From: Sphingomonadales bacterium
Lineage (GTDB): Bacteria; Pseudomonadota; Alphaproteobacteria; Sphingomonadales; Govanellaceae
DNA: 64,000 nucleotides
NCBI GenBank assembly: GCA_019455285.1
Contig: JACFMS010000004.1
Location: 19,749-83,748 of the forward strand
Direction: 5' to 3'
The notes under the pieces are model-generated. The model was not told the DNA's origin and ran no database searches. It saw only the letters and a program-made list of their open reading frames with translations. Made by a program: the position numbers and the translations under genes. How positions within the stretch are numbered: the first letter of the stretch is position 1; every line of letters starts with the position of its first letter. Of the stretch, positions 45,563 through 54,707 are shown piece by piece.

Positions 45563-47359
45563 TTACAGCGGCCACACCATTAGGATCATGGGAACGCCAA
45601 TGGCGATAACGATAATCTCCAATGGCAGTCCCAAACGCCAGTAGTCACCGAAGTGGAATCCGCCCGGACCTAAAATTAACGTATTGTTCTGATGGCCGAT
45701 GGGGGTGAGGAAGGCGCACGACGCGCCCACCGCCACCGCCATCAGGAACGGGTCTGCGTTGACGCCCAACTGGCTTGCGGAGCCAATGGCGATGGGGCAC
45801 ATCACAGCCGCTGTGGCGGCGTTGTTCATGAAATCGGAAAGCGTCATGGTTACCACCAGGATCACCACCAGAGCGATGACGGCATTGCCTGTGGCAAGAT
45901 TGCGCAGCATGCTTTGTGCGATAAGCTCAGCAGCTCCCGTGGAGGCCAACGCACCCGCCACCGGCAACAAAGCGGCGAGCAGCACGATCACCGGCCAATC
46001 CACCGCCTCATAGACTTCTCGCAGCGGCATTACCCGCAACGCCATGACCGCCAACACGCCGGCTGCGAATGACACGGCGGCTGGCACCAAGCCTAAGGCT
46101 GCGCCACCGCAGGCCAACAGCATAATAGTCGCAGCAATTATGGCCTGACGCTTATCCGGCAGACGCATCGGACGCGGCGCCAATGGGACACAGACAAAGT
46201 CGCTGGAGAACTCCATGATCGAGTCGGACGGGCCTTGCATCAACAAGACATCGCCAACTTGTATATTCATGGTGCGCAGACGCGCCAATGAGCGTCGGCC
46301 TTGTCGGGAAATGGCCAACAGATTAAGGCCAAACCGCGTACGCAAACGGATATCGCTGGCAGATCGGTTGGCGAGAGGCGAGCCGGGCTGCACCACCAGC
46401 TCCATCAGCACAATATCTTCTGTCGATGCGGCTTTTTCCGTTTTTTCCTCACTCGGCTTGCGCTCCTTGTCCTGAACCGCTTCTTCCAGCACCAATCCCA
46501 AACGAGACAACGCAGCAGACAGCGCTTCCGGCTCAGCTTCAATGATTAGAATATCGTCTGCATAGATTTTACGTGCGGACGACAAGGCGGGCAGTCGCAC
46601 CTCATGACGAATGACTCCGATGAGTTGGGCATCGGCATCCTCCAATGCGTCTTCAATCTGGCGCGCCGTCATCCCGGCAGCCTTGGCTTTTTCCGGCACT
46701 CTTGCCTCGGTAAGGTATGCGCCGGTCTCGAAACTTTCCACGCCGGTGCGTTCCCGCGTCGGCACCAGCCGCCAGCCCAGGAAGGTGACAAAGAGGATGC
46801 CGGCAGCCGCCACCGCCGATCCCACCGGGGTAAAGTCGAACATGGCGAACGTGCCTTCTCCAGCCTTGGCGCGAAAGGCGGAGACGATGAGATTGGGCGG
46901 GGTGCCGATAAGGGTGGTCATGCCGCCCAAGATGGAGCCGAACGCCAGCGGCATCAGCACCCGCCCAGGCGGAATGTTCTGCCGCCCGGCGATTTGGACC
47001 GCCACCGGCAGTAGCAGCGCCAGCGCACCCACGTTATTCATGAAGGCCGACAGTAACGCCGCCAGGGTGGTGATGGCGGCAATGTTCAGGGTAGGGCTGG
47101 AGGTGTGCGGCAGCGCCACGCGCGCCAGGGCATCCACCGCTCCGGATGTTTGGAGGGCGCGGCTGAGGATCAACACGCTGGCGACGGTAATGACGGCGGG
47201 GTGACCAAAGCCAGAGAACGCCGTGGCGGCAGGCACCATATCAGTGGCAACGCAAGTGAGAAGAGCGCCTAGCGCCACCATATCATGCCGCCAGCGGCCC
47301 CAAAGGAAGAATAGGACCGTCAATAGCAGGATGATCATGATGATATACACATCCATCAT
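45563..47359 (-). CDS. SLC13-family (DASS) transporter with two TrkA-C domains
   Basis: A 598-residue membrane protein with N- and C-terminal blocks of membrane helices (about 1-190 and 400-598). These hold the duplicated AFMNNVGALALLLP and DFMNNAATAAVMCP motifs, typical for sodium-coupled anion carriers. Between them are two cytosolic TrkA-C/RCK-C modules (about 205-290 and 310-390). Such proteins carry sulfate or dicarboxylates; the substrate is not known. It faces boxB tail to tail, six bases apart. Confidence 0.88.
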   Translation of the reverse strand: MMDVYIIMIILLLTVLFFLWGRWRHDMVALGALLTCVATDMVPAATAFSGFGHPAVITVASVLILSRALQTSGAVDALARVALPHTSSPTLNIAAITTLAALLSAFMNNVGALALLLPVAVQIAGRQNIPPGRVLMPLAFGSILGGMTTLIGTPPNLIVSAFRAKAGEGTFAMFDFTPVGSAVAAAGILFVTFLGWRLVPTRERTGVESFETGAYLTEARVPEKAKAAGMTARQIEDALEDADAQLIGVIRHEVRLPALSSARKIYADDILIIEAEPEALSAALSRLGLVLEEAVQDKERKPSEEKTEKAASTEDIVLMELVVQPGSPLANRSASDIRLRTRFGLNLLAISRQGRRSLARLRTMNIQVGDVLLMQGPSDSIMEFSSDFVCVPLAPRPMRLPDKRQAIIAATIMLLACGGAALGLVPAAVSFAAGVLAVMALRVMPLREVYEAVDWPVIVLLAALLPVAGALASTGAAELIAQSMLRNLATGNAVIALVVILVVTMTLSDFMNNAATAAVMCPIAIGSASQLGVNADPFLMAVAVGASCAFLTPIGHQNNTLILGPGGFHFGDYWRLGLPLEIIVIAIGVPMILMVWPL

Positions 47360-47512
47360 GAGCCTGTTCTACTTTGCCGAACGTACGCCATTCTGAACGG
47401 CGGAAGTATAACAGAGGTTGAGAAAAAAGCTTCGGGAAAAGCCCGTCAGCGTTGTGTGGTTTAAGTTAGAGGACAACAGTCTAAACGATCAAGGGTTATC
47501 CAGTCCATCATG

Positions 47513-47563
47513 CGCGGCATCGACAACTAGCCGGTGGAGTACGAGTACGTGCATTTGCAATAG
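47513..47563 (+). pseudogene. Relic of a second boxB 3' end
   Basis: These 51 bp match the last 17 codons of boxB (45506-45556) with four substitutions: one turns the AAG of DNKPVE into TAG, and three are silent third-base changes. Both copies end in HLQ and TAG. The homology stops at both sides. Nothing else of a boxB copy is visible. In the rest of the 47360-47838 interval I see only this relic and the adjoining repeat. Confidence 0.75.
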
Positions 47564-47573
47564 TACGATCGCT

Positions 47574-47712
47574 GTCATTGCGAGCGCCAGCGAAGCAATC
47601 CATTTTCTTGCCATGTACCGTTTTATGGATTGCTTCGTCGGCCTCCCGCGGCGTTTAGCGCCGTGATTATTGATTTGTGCGCAAAGCGCGCGGGCGGCCT
47701 CCTCGCAATGAC
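47574..47712. repeat. Long member of the GTCATTG...CAATGAC palindromic repeat
   Basis: Same outer arms and GAAGCAATCCA / GGATTGCTTCG core as the 419-497 element. An extra GC-rich right part contains CCTCCCGCGGCG...GCGCG and a second near-copy of CCTC before the CAATGAC end. It starts 10 bp after the boxB relic, so the two may mark an old rearrangement junction. Confidence 0.7.
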
Positions 47713-47838
47713 GTGTGAGACGCTTTTTTTCAAATTTCAGCTCAGGTCTGGTAATAAATAAATCGTCCTTCTCCTTACAATATGATAAGGCGGTCGCTAT
47801 AAAGGGCCGCCACCGCGCATATGGAAGGGCAGGGGACG

Positions 47839-48660
47839 ATGCAGGACTGGGGTCATTTATTAAGCCTCGCCGGATTGATGCTGGCGACTGGCGTGGTCGG
47901 CGGCGTGCTGGCCGGCTTGTTGGGCGTTGGCGGCGGCATCGTCATCGTGCCGGTGTTGGAGTTCGCGTTGTCCATCCTTGGCGTCGATCCGGCCATTCGC
48001 ATGCACGTGGCGGTGGCGACCTCGCTGGCCACCATCATCCCCACCTCCATCTCCTCATCGCGCGCCCATCATCGCCGGGGCGCGGTGGATCTGGCGCTGG
48101 TGCGGCGCTGGGGACCGGCGATTTTCCTCGGCACCGCCGCTGGCGCGGTAATCGCCGCCTTCGTCAAAAGCGCGGTTTTGTCCGGCGTGTTCGGGGTGGT
48201 GGCGCTCACCGTGGCGCTGCGGCTTATCTTCCTGACCAAGGAACCCAAGCTGGCGCCCGCCATCCCAACCCATCCCGTGGTCTTGCTCGTGCCCTTCGTG
48301 ATCGGCGGCGTCTCGGCGTTGATGGGGATCGGCGGCGGTACGCTGAGCGTTCTCGTCATGACCATGTGGGGCTATGCCATTCACCGCGCGGTGGGCACCT
48401 CGTCGCTGTTTGGGCTATTGATCGCCGTGCCGGCCACCATCGGCTATGTCATTTCCGGCTGGGGCGATCCGCGGCTGCCGGCGGCAAGCCTAGGCTATGT
48501 CAATCTCTTGGGGCTAGCGTTCATTGCCCCCATGACCTGGCTCGCCGCGCCCTTGGGCGCCAAGATAGCCCATGGCATGAGCAAACGGCAGCTGAGCATG
48601 TTTTTCGGAGTGTTCCTGCTGATCGTCGGCGGCCGAATGCTGATCAAGACATTTGGCTAA
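47839..48660 (+). CDS. TauE/SafE-family sulfite exporter-like permease
   Basis: A 273-residue inner-membrane protein with about eight helices and the two family repeats GGVLAGLLGVGGGIVIVP and GGVSALMGIGGGTLSVLVM. Members export sulfite or organosulfonates or transport other anions. The ATG at 47839 has AGGGGACG upstream; the ATG at 47821 is a weaker choice. Its end overlaps the convergent ackA by 17 bp. Confidence 0.88.
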   Translation: MQDWGHLLSLAGLMLATGVVGGVLAGLLGVGGGIVIVPVLEFALSILGVDPAIRMHVAVATSLATIIPTSISSSRAHHRRGAVDLALVRRWGPAIFLGTAAGAVIAAFVKSAVLSGVFGVVALTVALRLIFLTKEPKLAPAIPTHPVVLLVPFVIGGVSALMGIGGGTLSVLVMTMWGYAIHRAVGTSSLFGLLIAVPATIGYVISGWGDPRLPAASLGYVNLLGLAFIAPMTWLAAPLGAKIAHGMSKRQLSMFFGVFLLIVGGRMLIKTFG

Positions 48661-49792
48661 CGGCGGCGCGGGCGATCACTGATTCCTCATCGGTGGGCAG
48701 CACCAGGACAGCGACCTGGCTATCCGCAACGCTGATATTGATCTCGTTCTGAACATTCAAGACAGGGTCGATCTTCACGCCGAGCCACCGCGCAGCTTCG
48801 CACACTTTGGCGCGGATGGCGGCGGCGCGCTCGCCGATGCCGGCGGTGAACACCAATACGTCAAGCCCGCCGACGGCGGCGGCCAGCGAGCCGATCCAGC
48901 GCGAGATCTGATAACAATAGACGGCGATGGCCTCCTTGGCGCGGGGGTCTTGGCTTGCCAGCAGGGTGCGCATGTCGCCGCTGATGCCGGATAGCCCCAG
49001 CAGGCCGGACTGGCGGTAGAGGAGCATCTCCAAGGCGGTTGCGTCGTAGCCCTTCTCGCTCAGCAAATATAATAGAACGCCGGGATCGAGCGCGCCGGTG
49101 CGGCTCGCCATGGGCAATCCTTCCAACGCTGTAAAGCCCATGGTGGTGGCGACGCTCTGGCGATTTTTCATGGCGCACAGGCTGGAGCCGGCGCCGAGAT
49201 GGGCGACGATCACCCGGCCATCGGCGCGCGCGCCGGCATGCTCGGGCAGGATGCCGGCGATATAGTCGTAGGACAGGCCATGAAAACCGTAACGGATGAC
49301 GCCTTCCTCACTGAGCGCGCGGGGCAGGGCGTAGAGCTCGGCGACGCGAGGTTGCGTGCGGTGAAAGGCGGTGTCAAAGCAGGCAACCTGCAACAACTCG
49401 GGGCGGTGCGCGGTTACCGCCCTGATGCCGGCGAGGTTGTGCGGTTGATGCAAGGGCGCAAGCGATACCAGGCTACTTAAATAAGCCATAACCTCATCAT
49501 CGAGGATGGTCGGCGCTTGATAGCGTCGGCCGCCATGCACCACCCGGTGGCCGACGGCGACGAGATTATCGCCTGGGTGATTTTTTGCGATCCAATCCAG
49601 GATCCAGGCCACCAGATCAGCCGTCGCTCCTGATGGCGGATGGGCAACTACGCCGCCATTCACAGAAAAAACCGGGGTGGTGTCGATATGATCGATTTCG
49701 CCGCGCAGCTTTTGCTGGCGGCCGGTATGGTCATAAAGCGCGAACTTGATGGTGGAGGAGCCGATGTTGAGCGTAAGGATCGTCTCGCTCAT
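48644..49792 (-). CDS. ackA: Acetate (propionate/butyrate) kinase
   Basis: A 382-residue ASKHA-fold kinase: LTLNIGSSTIKFAL at the N-terminus, VGHRVVHGG, RYGFHGLSYDYI, IVAHLGAGSSLCAM and VFTAGIGERAA. It converts acyl phosphate and ADP to a carboxylate and ATP, or the reverse. The start at 49792 overlaps the upstream transferase stop by 4 bp (ATGA), so the two enzymes are translationally coupled and work in sequence. Confidence 0.93.
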   Translation of the reverse strand: MSETILTLNIGSSTIKFALYDHTGRQQKLRGEIDHIDTTPVFSVNGGVVAHPPSGATADLVAWILDWIAKNHPGDNLVAVGHRVVHGGRRYQAPTILDDEVMAYLSSLVSLAPLHQPHNLAGIRAVTAHRPELLQVACFDTAFHRTQPRVAELYALPRALSEEGVIRYGFHGLSYDYIAGILPEHAGARADGRVIVAHLGAGSSLCAMKNRQSVATTMGFTALEGLPMASRTGALDPGVLLYLLSEKGYDATALEMLLYRQSGLLGLSGISGDMRTLLASQDPRAKEAIAVYCYQISRWIGSLAAAVGGLDVLVFTAGIGERAAAIRAKVCEAARWLGVKIDPVLNVQNEINISVADSQVAVLVLPTDEESVIARAAVSQMS

Positions 49793-50724
49793 TTCTTGGC
49801 CTGCAGGCGATGATACACCAGGAGCTGCGCCAGGGCGGCGGAGACCACCCGGCTCAGCGCGCCATCGGCGCGGCTGGTCAGCATGATCGGCACCCGCGCG
49901 CCAAGAACGATGCCCGCCGCTTCCGCGCCGGCAAGATATTCCAGTTGCTTGGCGATCATGTTGCCCGCCTCCATATCGGGGGCGATGAGAATATCGGCGT
50001 CGCCGGCCACCGGCGAGCGGATGCCCTTGGCGTGCGCGGCCTTGGCGGAAATGGCGTTGTCGAAGGCGAGGGGACCATCGAGGATGCCGCCTTTTATCTG
50101 TCCCCGTTCCGCCATCTTGCACAAGGCGGCGGCGTCAACGGTTGAGGTGATCTTGGGGTTTACCGTTTCCACCGCCGACAGGATGGCGACCTTAGGTGTC
50201 GACACGCCCAGCGCGTACGCCAGCTCGATGGTGTTTTGTACGATATCGCGCTTGGTCATGAGGTCGGGATAAATGTTGATGGCGGCATCAGCGATGAGCA
50301 ACGGCTTCGGGTATGACGCTACGTCAAGAACAAAGACGTGACTCATGCGCCGCTCGGTGCGGATGCCTTTTTCCTTGTCGATGGCGGCGTCCATCACTTC
50401 ATCAGTGTGGAGCGCGCCTTTCATGATGGCGTCCGCCTTGCCGGCGCGCACTAGGGCCACGGCTTTTTCCGCCGCGGCGTGGCTATGCGGCACGTCGATG
50501 CAGGAACAGCCCTCCAAAGTCCGGCCAAGCTTGGCGGCGGCCGCGGCAAGCTTGGCATGGGGGGCGATCAGAATGGGGGTAATGTAGCCGCCACGCGCCG
50601 CCTCCAACGCGCCGTTCAATGACAACTCATCCACCGGATGGACCACGGCGGTGGCGATGGCGGGCAGCGCCTGCGCCTTTTTTAATAGCGCCTCGAAATG
50701 AGGGTGTTTGGTTGCGGCGTTCAT
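49789..50724 (-). CDS. Phosphate acetyl/butyryltransferase
   Basis: A 311-residue PTA/PTB-fold enzyme that exchanges CoA for phosphate on short acyl-CoAs. It has DAIMKGALHTDEVM, SHVFVLDVASYPKPLLIADA, a GDADILIAPDMEAGNM segment and a late GARVPIMLTSRAD. The size fits the short, Ptb-like form rather than full Pta. The start at 50724 (MNAATKHPHFEALL) is used; the longer frame would overlap corA. It forms an operon with ackA, with corA two bases upstream. Confidence 0.9.
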   Translation of the reverse strand: MNAATKHPHFEALLKKAQALPAIATAVVHPVDELSLNGALEAARGGYITPILIAPHAKLAAAAAKLGRTLEGCSCIDVPHSHAAAEKAVALVRAGKADAIMKGALHTDEVMDAAIDKEKGIRTERRMSHVFVLDVASYPKPLLIADAAINIYPDLMTKRDIVQNTIELAYALGVSTPKVAILSAVETVNPKITSTVDAAALCKMAERGQIKGGILDGPLAFDNAISAKAAHAKGIRSPVAGDADILIAPDMEAGNMIAKQLEYLAGAEAAGIVLGARVPIMLTSRADGALSRVVSAALAQLLVYHRLQAKK

Positions 50725-50726
50725 GA

Positions 50727-51692
50727 TCAAAGCCACCGGCGGCGTTTGAAGAACCAGTAGGGCAGAACCGCCGACATGATCATGACGATAATGGCGAGGG
50801 GATACCCCCATACCCAATCCAGCTCGGGCATAAAGTGAAAGTTCATGCCATATATGCTGGCGATCAAGGTCGGCGGCAGGAACACCACGGCGGCAACCGA
50901 GAAGATCTTGATGATGCCGTTCTGCTCGCTGCTGATCAGGCCAAGGGTGGCGTCCAGCAAAAATGAGATATTATTGCTCAAGTAAGTGGCGTGATCGCTC
51001 AGCGACATCACATCCCGGCTCAAGGTGGCGAGATTGCGCGCCAATGCTTTTTCTTGCTTGGTTTCTCCCGGGCGGCCGACGAAGCTTAGAATGCGGCCCA
51101 GGCTGACCAGGCTGTCACGGGCCTTGGAGGTCAGGGTCTGGCTTTTGCCGATGCGCTTTAAGATGCTTTCATAGTCCAGCCGCTGGCCCTTGTTTTGGGC
51201 GAAAACCCCGTTCGAAATACCGTCCACTTCCTTGTGGATGCGCTCCAGCACATCGGCGACGCGGTCTATAATGGTATCGAGAAGATTGGAGAGCGCCGCC
51301 TCGCCGGAAGTATTGAGGGAGGGGTGGCGCACAATCTGCGTGGCGAAGGTGCGGAACGGCTGCGGCTCGGCATAGCGCATGGTGATCAGCACGTGGCCGG
51401 CCAGCACGAAGGTAATGGGCGTGCTTTCCGGCTGTTCGGTATCGGCGCGGGTAATCACCGTCGCGGTCAGGTAGACCGCGCCATCCTCCTGATAAATTCG
51501 GCTGGAAAACTCGATTTCCGCCATTTCCTCTCGGCTGGGGAGAACGATTTTCAAGGCGGCGTCTACCTTGCGGACTTCCTCCGGCGTCGGGTTAAGGAGG
51601 TCGATCCACACCGCGCCGGCGGGCAAGGGCTGGCTTTCGTCAATGGGGTTGGGGTAGATGCTGCCGGCGGTGAAAAGATAAGCGGTGATCAT
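50727..51692 (-). CDS. corA: CorA-family divalent metal (Mg/Co) transporter
   Basis: A 321-residue protein with a large cytosolic N-terminal funnel and two C-terminal helices. The first of these ends in the selectivity motif YGMNF, followed by MPELDW, and the basic tail is FKRRRWL. It conducts Mg or Co at the inner membrane. It is the first gene of a corA-transferase-ackA run with gaps of 2 and -4 bp; a functional link between them is not obvious. Confidence 0.94.
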   Translation of the reverse strand: MITAYLFTAGSIYPNPIDESQPLPAGAVWIDLLNPTPEEVRKVDAALKIVLPSREEMAEIEFSSRIYQEDGAVYLTATVITRADTEQPESTPITFVLAGHVLITMRYAEPQPFRTFATQIVRHPSLNTSGEAALSNLLDTIIDRVADVLERIHKEVDGISNGVFAQNKGQRLDYESILKRIGKSQTLTSKARDSLVSLGRILSFVGRPGETKQEKALARNLATLSRDVMSLSDHATYLSNNISFLLDATLGLISSEQNGIIKIFSVAAVVFLPPTLIASIYGMNFHFMPELDWVWGYPLAIIVMIMSAVLPYWFFKRRRWL

Positions 51693-51784
51693 GGGCCGGA
51701 TCCTTGCTTGGCCAATTCCTCCCTTTAATGCCTCATGCCAAGGCGCAAGTCCATAAGGGCGCTGGCGGGAAGATCAGGAATCCG

Positions 51785-53692
51785 TCAAAGCACGCGGCGC
51801 AGTTCGCTCCGCTCTGGAATGATCAGGCAGGCGATGGGAAAGTCGACGGTCACCGTGGTGCCGGCGCCACGCTTGCTGGCAATGGCGACTCGCCCACCTT
51901 GCAGTTCTACCAGATTTTTGACGATGGTCAGGCCTAGGCCGACGCCATCGTACTTGCGGGCAAAAGCCCCCTCGACCTGGAAGAAAGGTTCAAACACCCG
52001 GTGCAGATGGTCTTGACTGATGCCGATGCCGGTATCGCGGACAATGAAAGATACCTTTTCATCGGTTGCCTTCAGGCCAATTTCGACGCATCCGCCGCTA
52101 TCGGTGAACTTTACCGCATTACCCAACAGATTGATGAGGATTTGCTTGCACAATCGTTCATCAAGGTAAAGGCGGTAATTTTCAAAGAGCGCTTTGATGC
52201 GCATAACGATGCCCTTGGCGTCCGCCTTGGCGCGAACAAACCGCACCGCCGCCTCGATCATTTTTTCCGGATCGAATTCCTTGAATGTCGCATCGGAAGC
52301 GCCGGATTCAATTCGCGTTACATCCAGAATATCGTTGATGATCTTGAGAAGGTGCTGGCCGCTATCCAGGATGTAGTTGGAGTATTCCTTATAGGCGGGC
52401 TGGCCGATGGCGCCGAACATCTCCCCGGTCATGATCTCGCTAAAGCCGATGATGGCGTTCAAGGGAGTGCGCAGCTCATGGCTCATGGCGGCAAGGAACA
52501 GTGATTTGGCCCGATTGGCCGCCTCGGCATCGTCGCGGGCGCGGGCCAGCGCTTGTTCGCGAGCCCAGGCTTCAGTCACATCTTGCACCGTGCCGGTCAT
52601 CACCAGCGGCTTGCCGTCGTCATCGAACAGCACTTCGCCGCGTTCATGCACCACCTTTTCCGTGCCGTCAGGGCAGACGACGCGATGCTGGATGGAGTAG
52701 GGCTCTTTTTCGGCGATCGCGCGATCGACGGCGTTTTGCACCAGTGGCCGGTCGTCGGGGTGCACATGACCAACGAAGGCGTCGTAGGAAGCGCCGAAGG
52801 TATCCGGGGTTAATCCAAAAATGCGATAGACTTCATCAGACCACAACAGCTGGTTGGTGGTCATCGTCCATTCCCAATTGCCGAGGCGGGCGATTTTCTG
52901 GGCGTTGGCGAGACGCGTTTCACTCCGTCGCAGCGCTTCATTGATGTCGACGAGCTCGGTGACGTCGCGCCCTTCGGCAATCAGAAATTCCACCGAGTGC
53001 AGCGGCGTCTGGATAGCCTTGAGCGCCAAATCCAATTTGGCGGTACGGCCGTTTTCGCCTTGGACATCGAGAATGAGATGGGAGAATTTCCCTTCGGCCG
53101 CCTGCAACACCGCCTCGCGCAATGATGAGCGCTCAACGTCATTGGTCCAGAACGAGGCCTGCCATAGCGGTAAGCCGATAGAAGCCTGTTGGTCACCGCC
53201 AATGAACTGAATGGCCGAGCGGTTCAGCTCAAGAACATTGCCGTCGGTATCCAAAAGGGCGACGAACTGGTAGGAACCATCAAAGATCGCCCGGAACTTG
53301 CGCTCCTTTTCCGCCAGAGCCCGCTCTTGCGCCACGCGCCGGCTGATGTCGCGCAGCACGGCGGTAAATCGCCTGGGGCCGGGCGACTTGTGGTGCAGGA
53401 TCGAGATTTCCAGCGGCACGACGCTGCCGTCCTTGCGGCGGCCCACCACCGGAGCCCGTTCGCCCATGGTACTGGCGGCCTCTCCCGAGGCGGCGAAGGC
53501 GCGCATGTAGCCATCATGGCCGTGCCGGCGGTCCTCCGGCAACAGGATGGTGAGGGGCTGACCGATAACCTCGTCGCGCTTATAGCCGAAGATGCCTTCG
53601 GCGGCGGCGTTGAAATGAGTCAACCGGCCGTCATCTCCGACGGAAATAATGCCGTCAGCGGCTCCGGCTTCAATTTCCTCTAGCTGCGTCAC
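51785..53692 (-). CDS. PAS-domain sensor histidine kinase
   Basis: A 635-residue soluble kinase. There are three or four PAS/PAC units (about 5-130, 135-255, 260-385; ITVL-type repeats such as GIISVGDDGRLTHFNAAAEG). HisKA follows, with the H-box FLAAMSHELRTPLNAIIGFSE (about 410), and then HATPase_c with VKFTDSGGCVEIG, RDTGIGIS and GVGLGLTIVKNLVE. No receiver domain and no response regulator gene lie nearby, so the partner is unknown. The PAS chain suggests cytosolic redox, light or ligand sensing. Confidence 0.9.
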   Translation of the reverse strand: MTQLEEIEAGAADGIISVGDDGRLTHFNAAAEGIFGYKRDEVIGQPLTILLPEDRRHGHDGYMRAFAASGEAASTMGERAPVVGRRKDGSVVPLEISILHHKSPGPRRFTAVLRDISRRVAQERALAEKERKFRAIFDGSYQFVALLDTDGNVLELNRSAIQFIGGDQQASIGLPLWQASFWTNDVERSSLREAVLQAAEGKFSHLILDVQGENGRTAKLDLALKAIQTPLHSVEFLIAEGRDVTELVDINEALRRSETRLANAQKIARLGNWEWTMTTNQLLWSDEVYRIFGLTPDTFGASYDAFVGHVHPDDRPLVQNAVDRAIAEKEPYSIQHRVVCPDGTEKVVHERGEVLFDDDGKPLVMTGTVQDVTEAWAREQALARARDDAEAANRAKSLFLAAMSHELRTPLNAIIGFSEIMTGEMFGAIGQPAYKEYSNYILDSGQHLLKIINDILDVTRIESGASDATFKEFDPEKMIEAAVRFVRAKADAKGIVMRIKALFENYRLYLDERLCKQILINLLGNAVKFTDSGGCVEIGLKATDEKVSFIVRDTGIGISQDHLHRVFEPFFQVEGAFARKYDGVGLGLTIVKNLVELQGGRVAIASKRGAGTTVTVDFPIACLIIPERSELRRVL

Positions 53693-53867
53693 CCGTCCGA
53701 ACTCTTAAATATATTGTTACGACAGGCACAAAACCCGCGTTTCGGATCGTCTCACAGCTTTAAAAATATATGTTAAGAATGCCTTATGACAGATCGCATG
53801 CGCCAAAATATCTAGAGCGCGTATGACCCTAACCTAGGTATGAAATCATAAAGGGAGGGGTAGGGGG

Positions 53868-54548
53868 TCACCCCTTCTCGGCAAATCGCTTGATATCGGC
53901 CGAGGTGATGGTTTTGACGCAATCCAAGAGGCTTTTGACGGCAATCCCCTCGATCTCGCGCATGCGCGGCGCCCACGGCTTGTTGTAGCCGGCGAACATG
54001 GTCATGCCTTCCATGGATGCCGAAACAAAGAGGGCGACCACTTCCCGTTCCCGTTCGCTTAGCCGCGGATTGATGAGCGGGATGAGATGGTTGAGCACCT
54101 TGCGGACCATGAAATAGAGTTCATCCACCCGCTCGGCAATGAAGGGATCGTGGTTGCTTAAAGCCCATAGTTCCGGGAAGAAATGGGTGGTTTTCTTGGT
54201 TTGGATGTCTTCTAATATAAGGCGAATAACTTGGGTGAATTTCTCTTCTGCGGTGAGGTTGGGGTCGTCGCGGATATCATCGAAGATATCCATGTAGCTT
54301 TGCAGCACGCTGGCGAGAAGGTCGCGAATCAGCGCCTCTTTGGTCGGGTAGTAGTAGGTGACGTTGCCGACATTGATGCCGCAGGCCTTGGCGATGCGGC
54401 GCATGGTGATCGCCCGGTATCCCTCGTCGAGGAGGATATCCAGCGCGGCTTCCAGAATTTCCACAACCCGGGCCTGGCCTTTTTGATAAGCCCCGGTGCC
54501 CGGCCTGATCTTCAGCCTAGGAACTTCAAACATCATCGTATCCCCCAC
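53868..54548 (-). CDS. TetR-family regulator divergent from the amine dehydrogenase operon
   Basis: A 226-residue TetR protein with an N-terminal HTH (about 25-70, ILLDEGYRAITMRRIAKACGINVGNVTYYYPTKEALI spread over the three helices) and a long ligand-binding helical domain. It is divergent from aauB across 160 bp that carry an inverted repeat and the aauB promoter. It is therefore the likely local regulator, perhaps responding to an amine or aldehyde. The start could be Met1 or Met5/6. Confidence 0.85.
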   Translation of the reverse strand: MGDTMMFEVPRLKIRPGTGAYQKGQARVVEILEAALDILLDEGYRAITMRRIAKACGINVGNVTYYYPTKEALIRDLLASVLQSYMDIFDDIRDDPNLTAEEKFTQVIRLILEDIQTKKTTHFFPELWALSNHDPFIAERVDELYFMVRKVLNHLIPLINPRLSEREREVVALFVSASMEGMTMFAGYNKPWAPRMREIEGIAVKSLLDCVKTITSADIKRFAEKG

Positions 54549-54583
54549 CCATCGCCACCCAGGAGATTAATAGCGCTCACTTT

Positions 54584-54601
54584 AGGTTAAGCCTCAAACC
54601 T
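54584..54601. promoter_or_regulatory. Candidate TetR operator
   Basis: The inverted repeat AGGTT-N8-AACCT lies in the gap between the TetR gene and aauB, 36 bp from the TetR start. Size and place suit a TetR-family operator. Not tested. Confidence 0.35.
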
Positions 54602-54621
54602 GTGGTATAGTATTTATTCTC

Positions 54622-54652
54622 TTGACCTAAATTGTACCAATGAACTAAATTG
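54622..54652 (+). promoter_or_regulatory. aauB promoter with direct repeats
   Basis: -35 TTGACC (54622-54627) and -10 CTAAAT (54645-54650) are separated by 17 bases. Two direct repeats CTAAATTG (54627-54634 and 54645-54652), 18 bp apart, overlap both elements and may bind an activator or repressor. Confidence 0.5.
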
Positions 54653-54707
54653 AACAGAAGTGCAATAATCGACTGCCGTAACCGATGGCAAGACCGAGGG
54701 GAGCGTC

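Noticed and set aside
47715-48752. 345-residue frame over the TauE/SafE gene
   Set aside because: It is an alternative frame of the real permease, Arg/Gly/His-rich and without hydrophobic helices.
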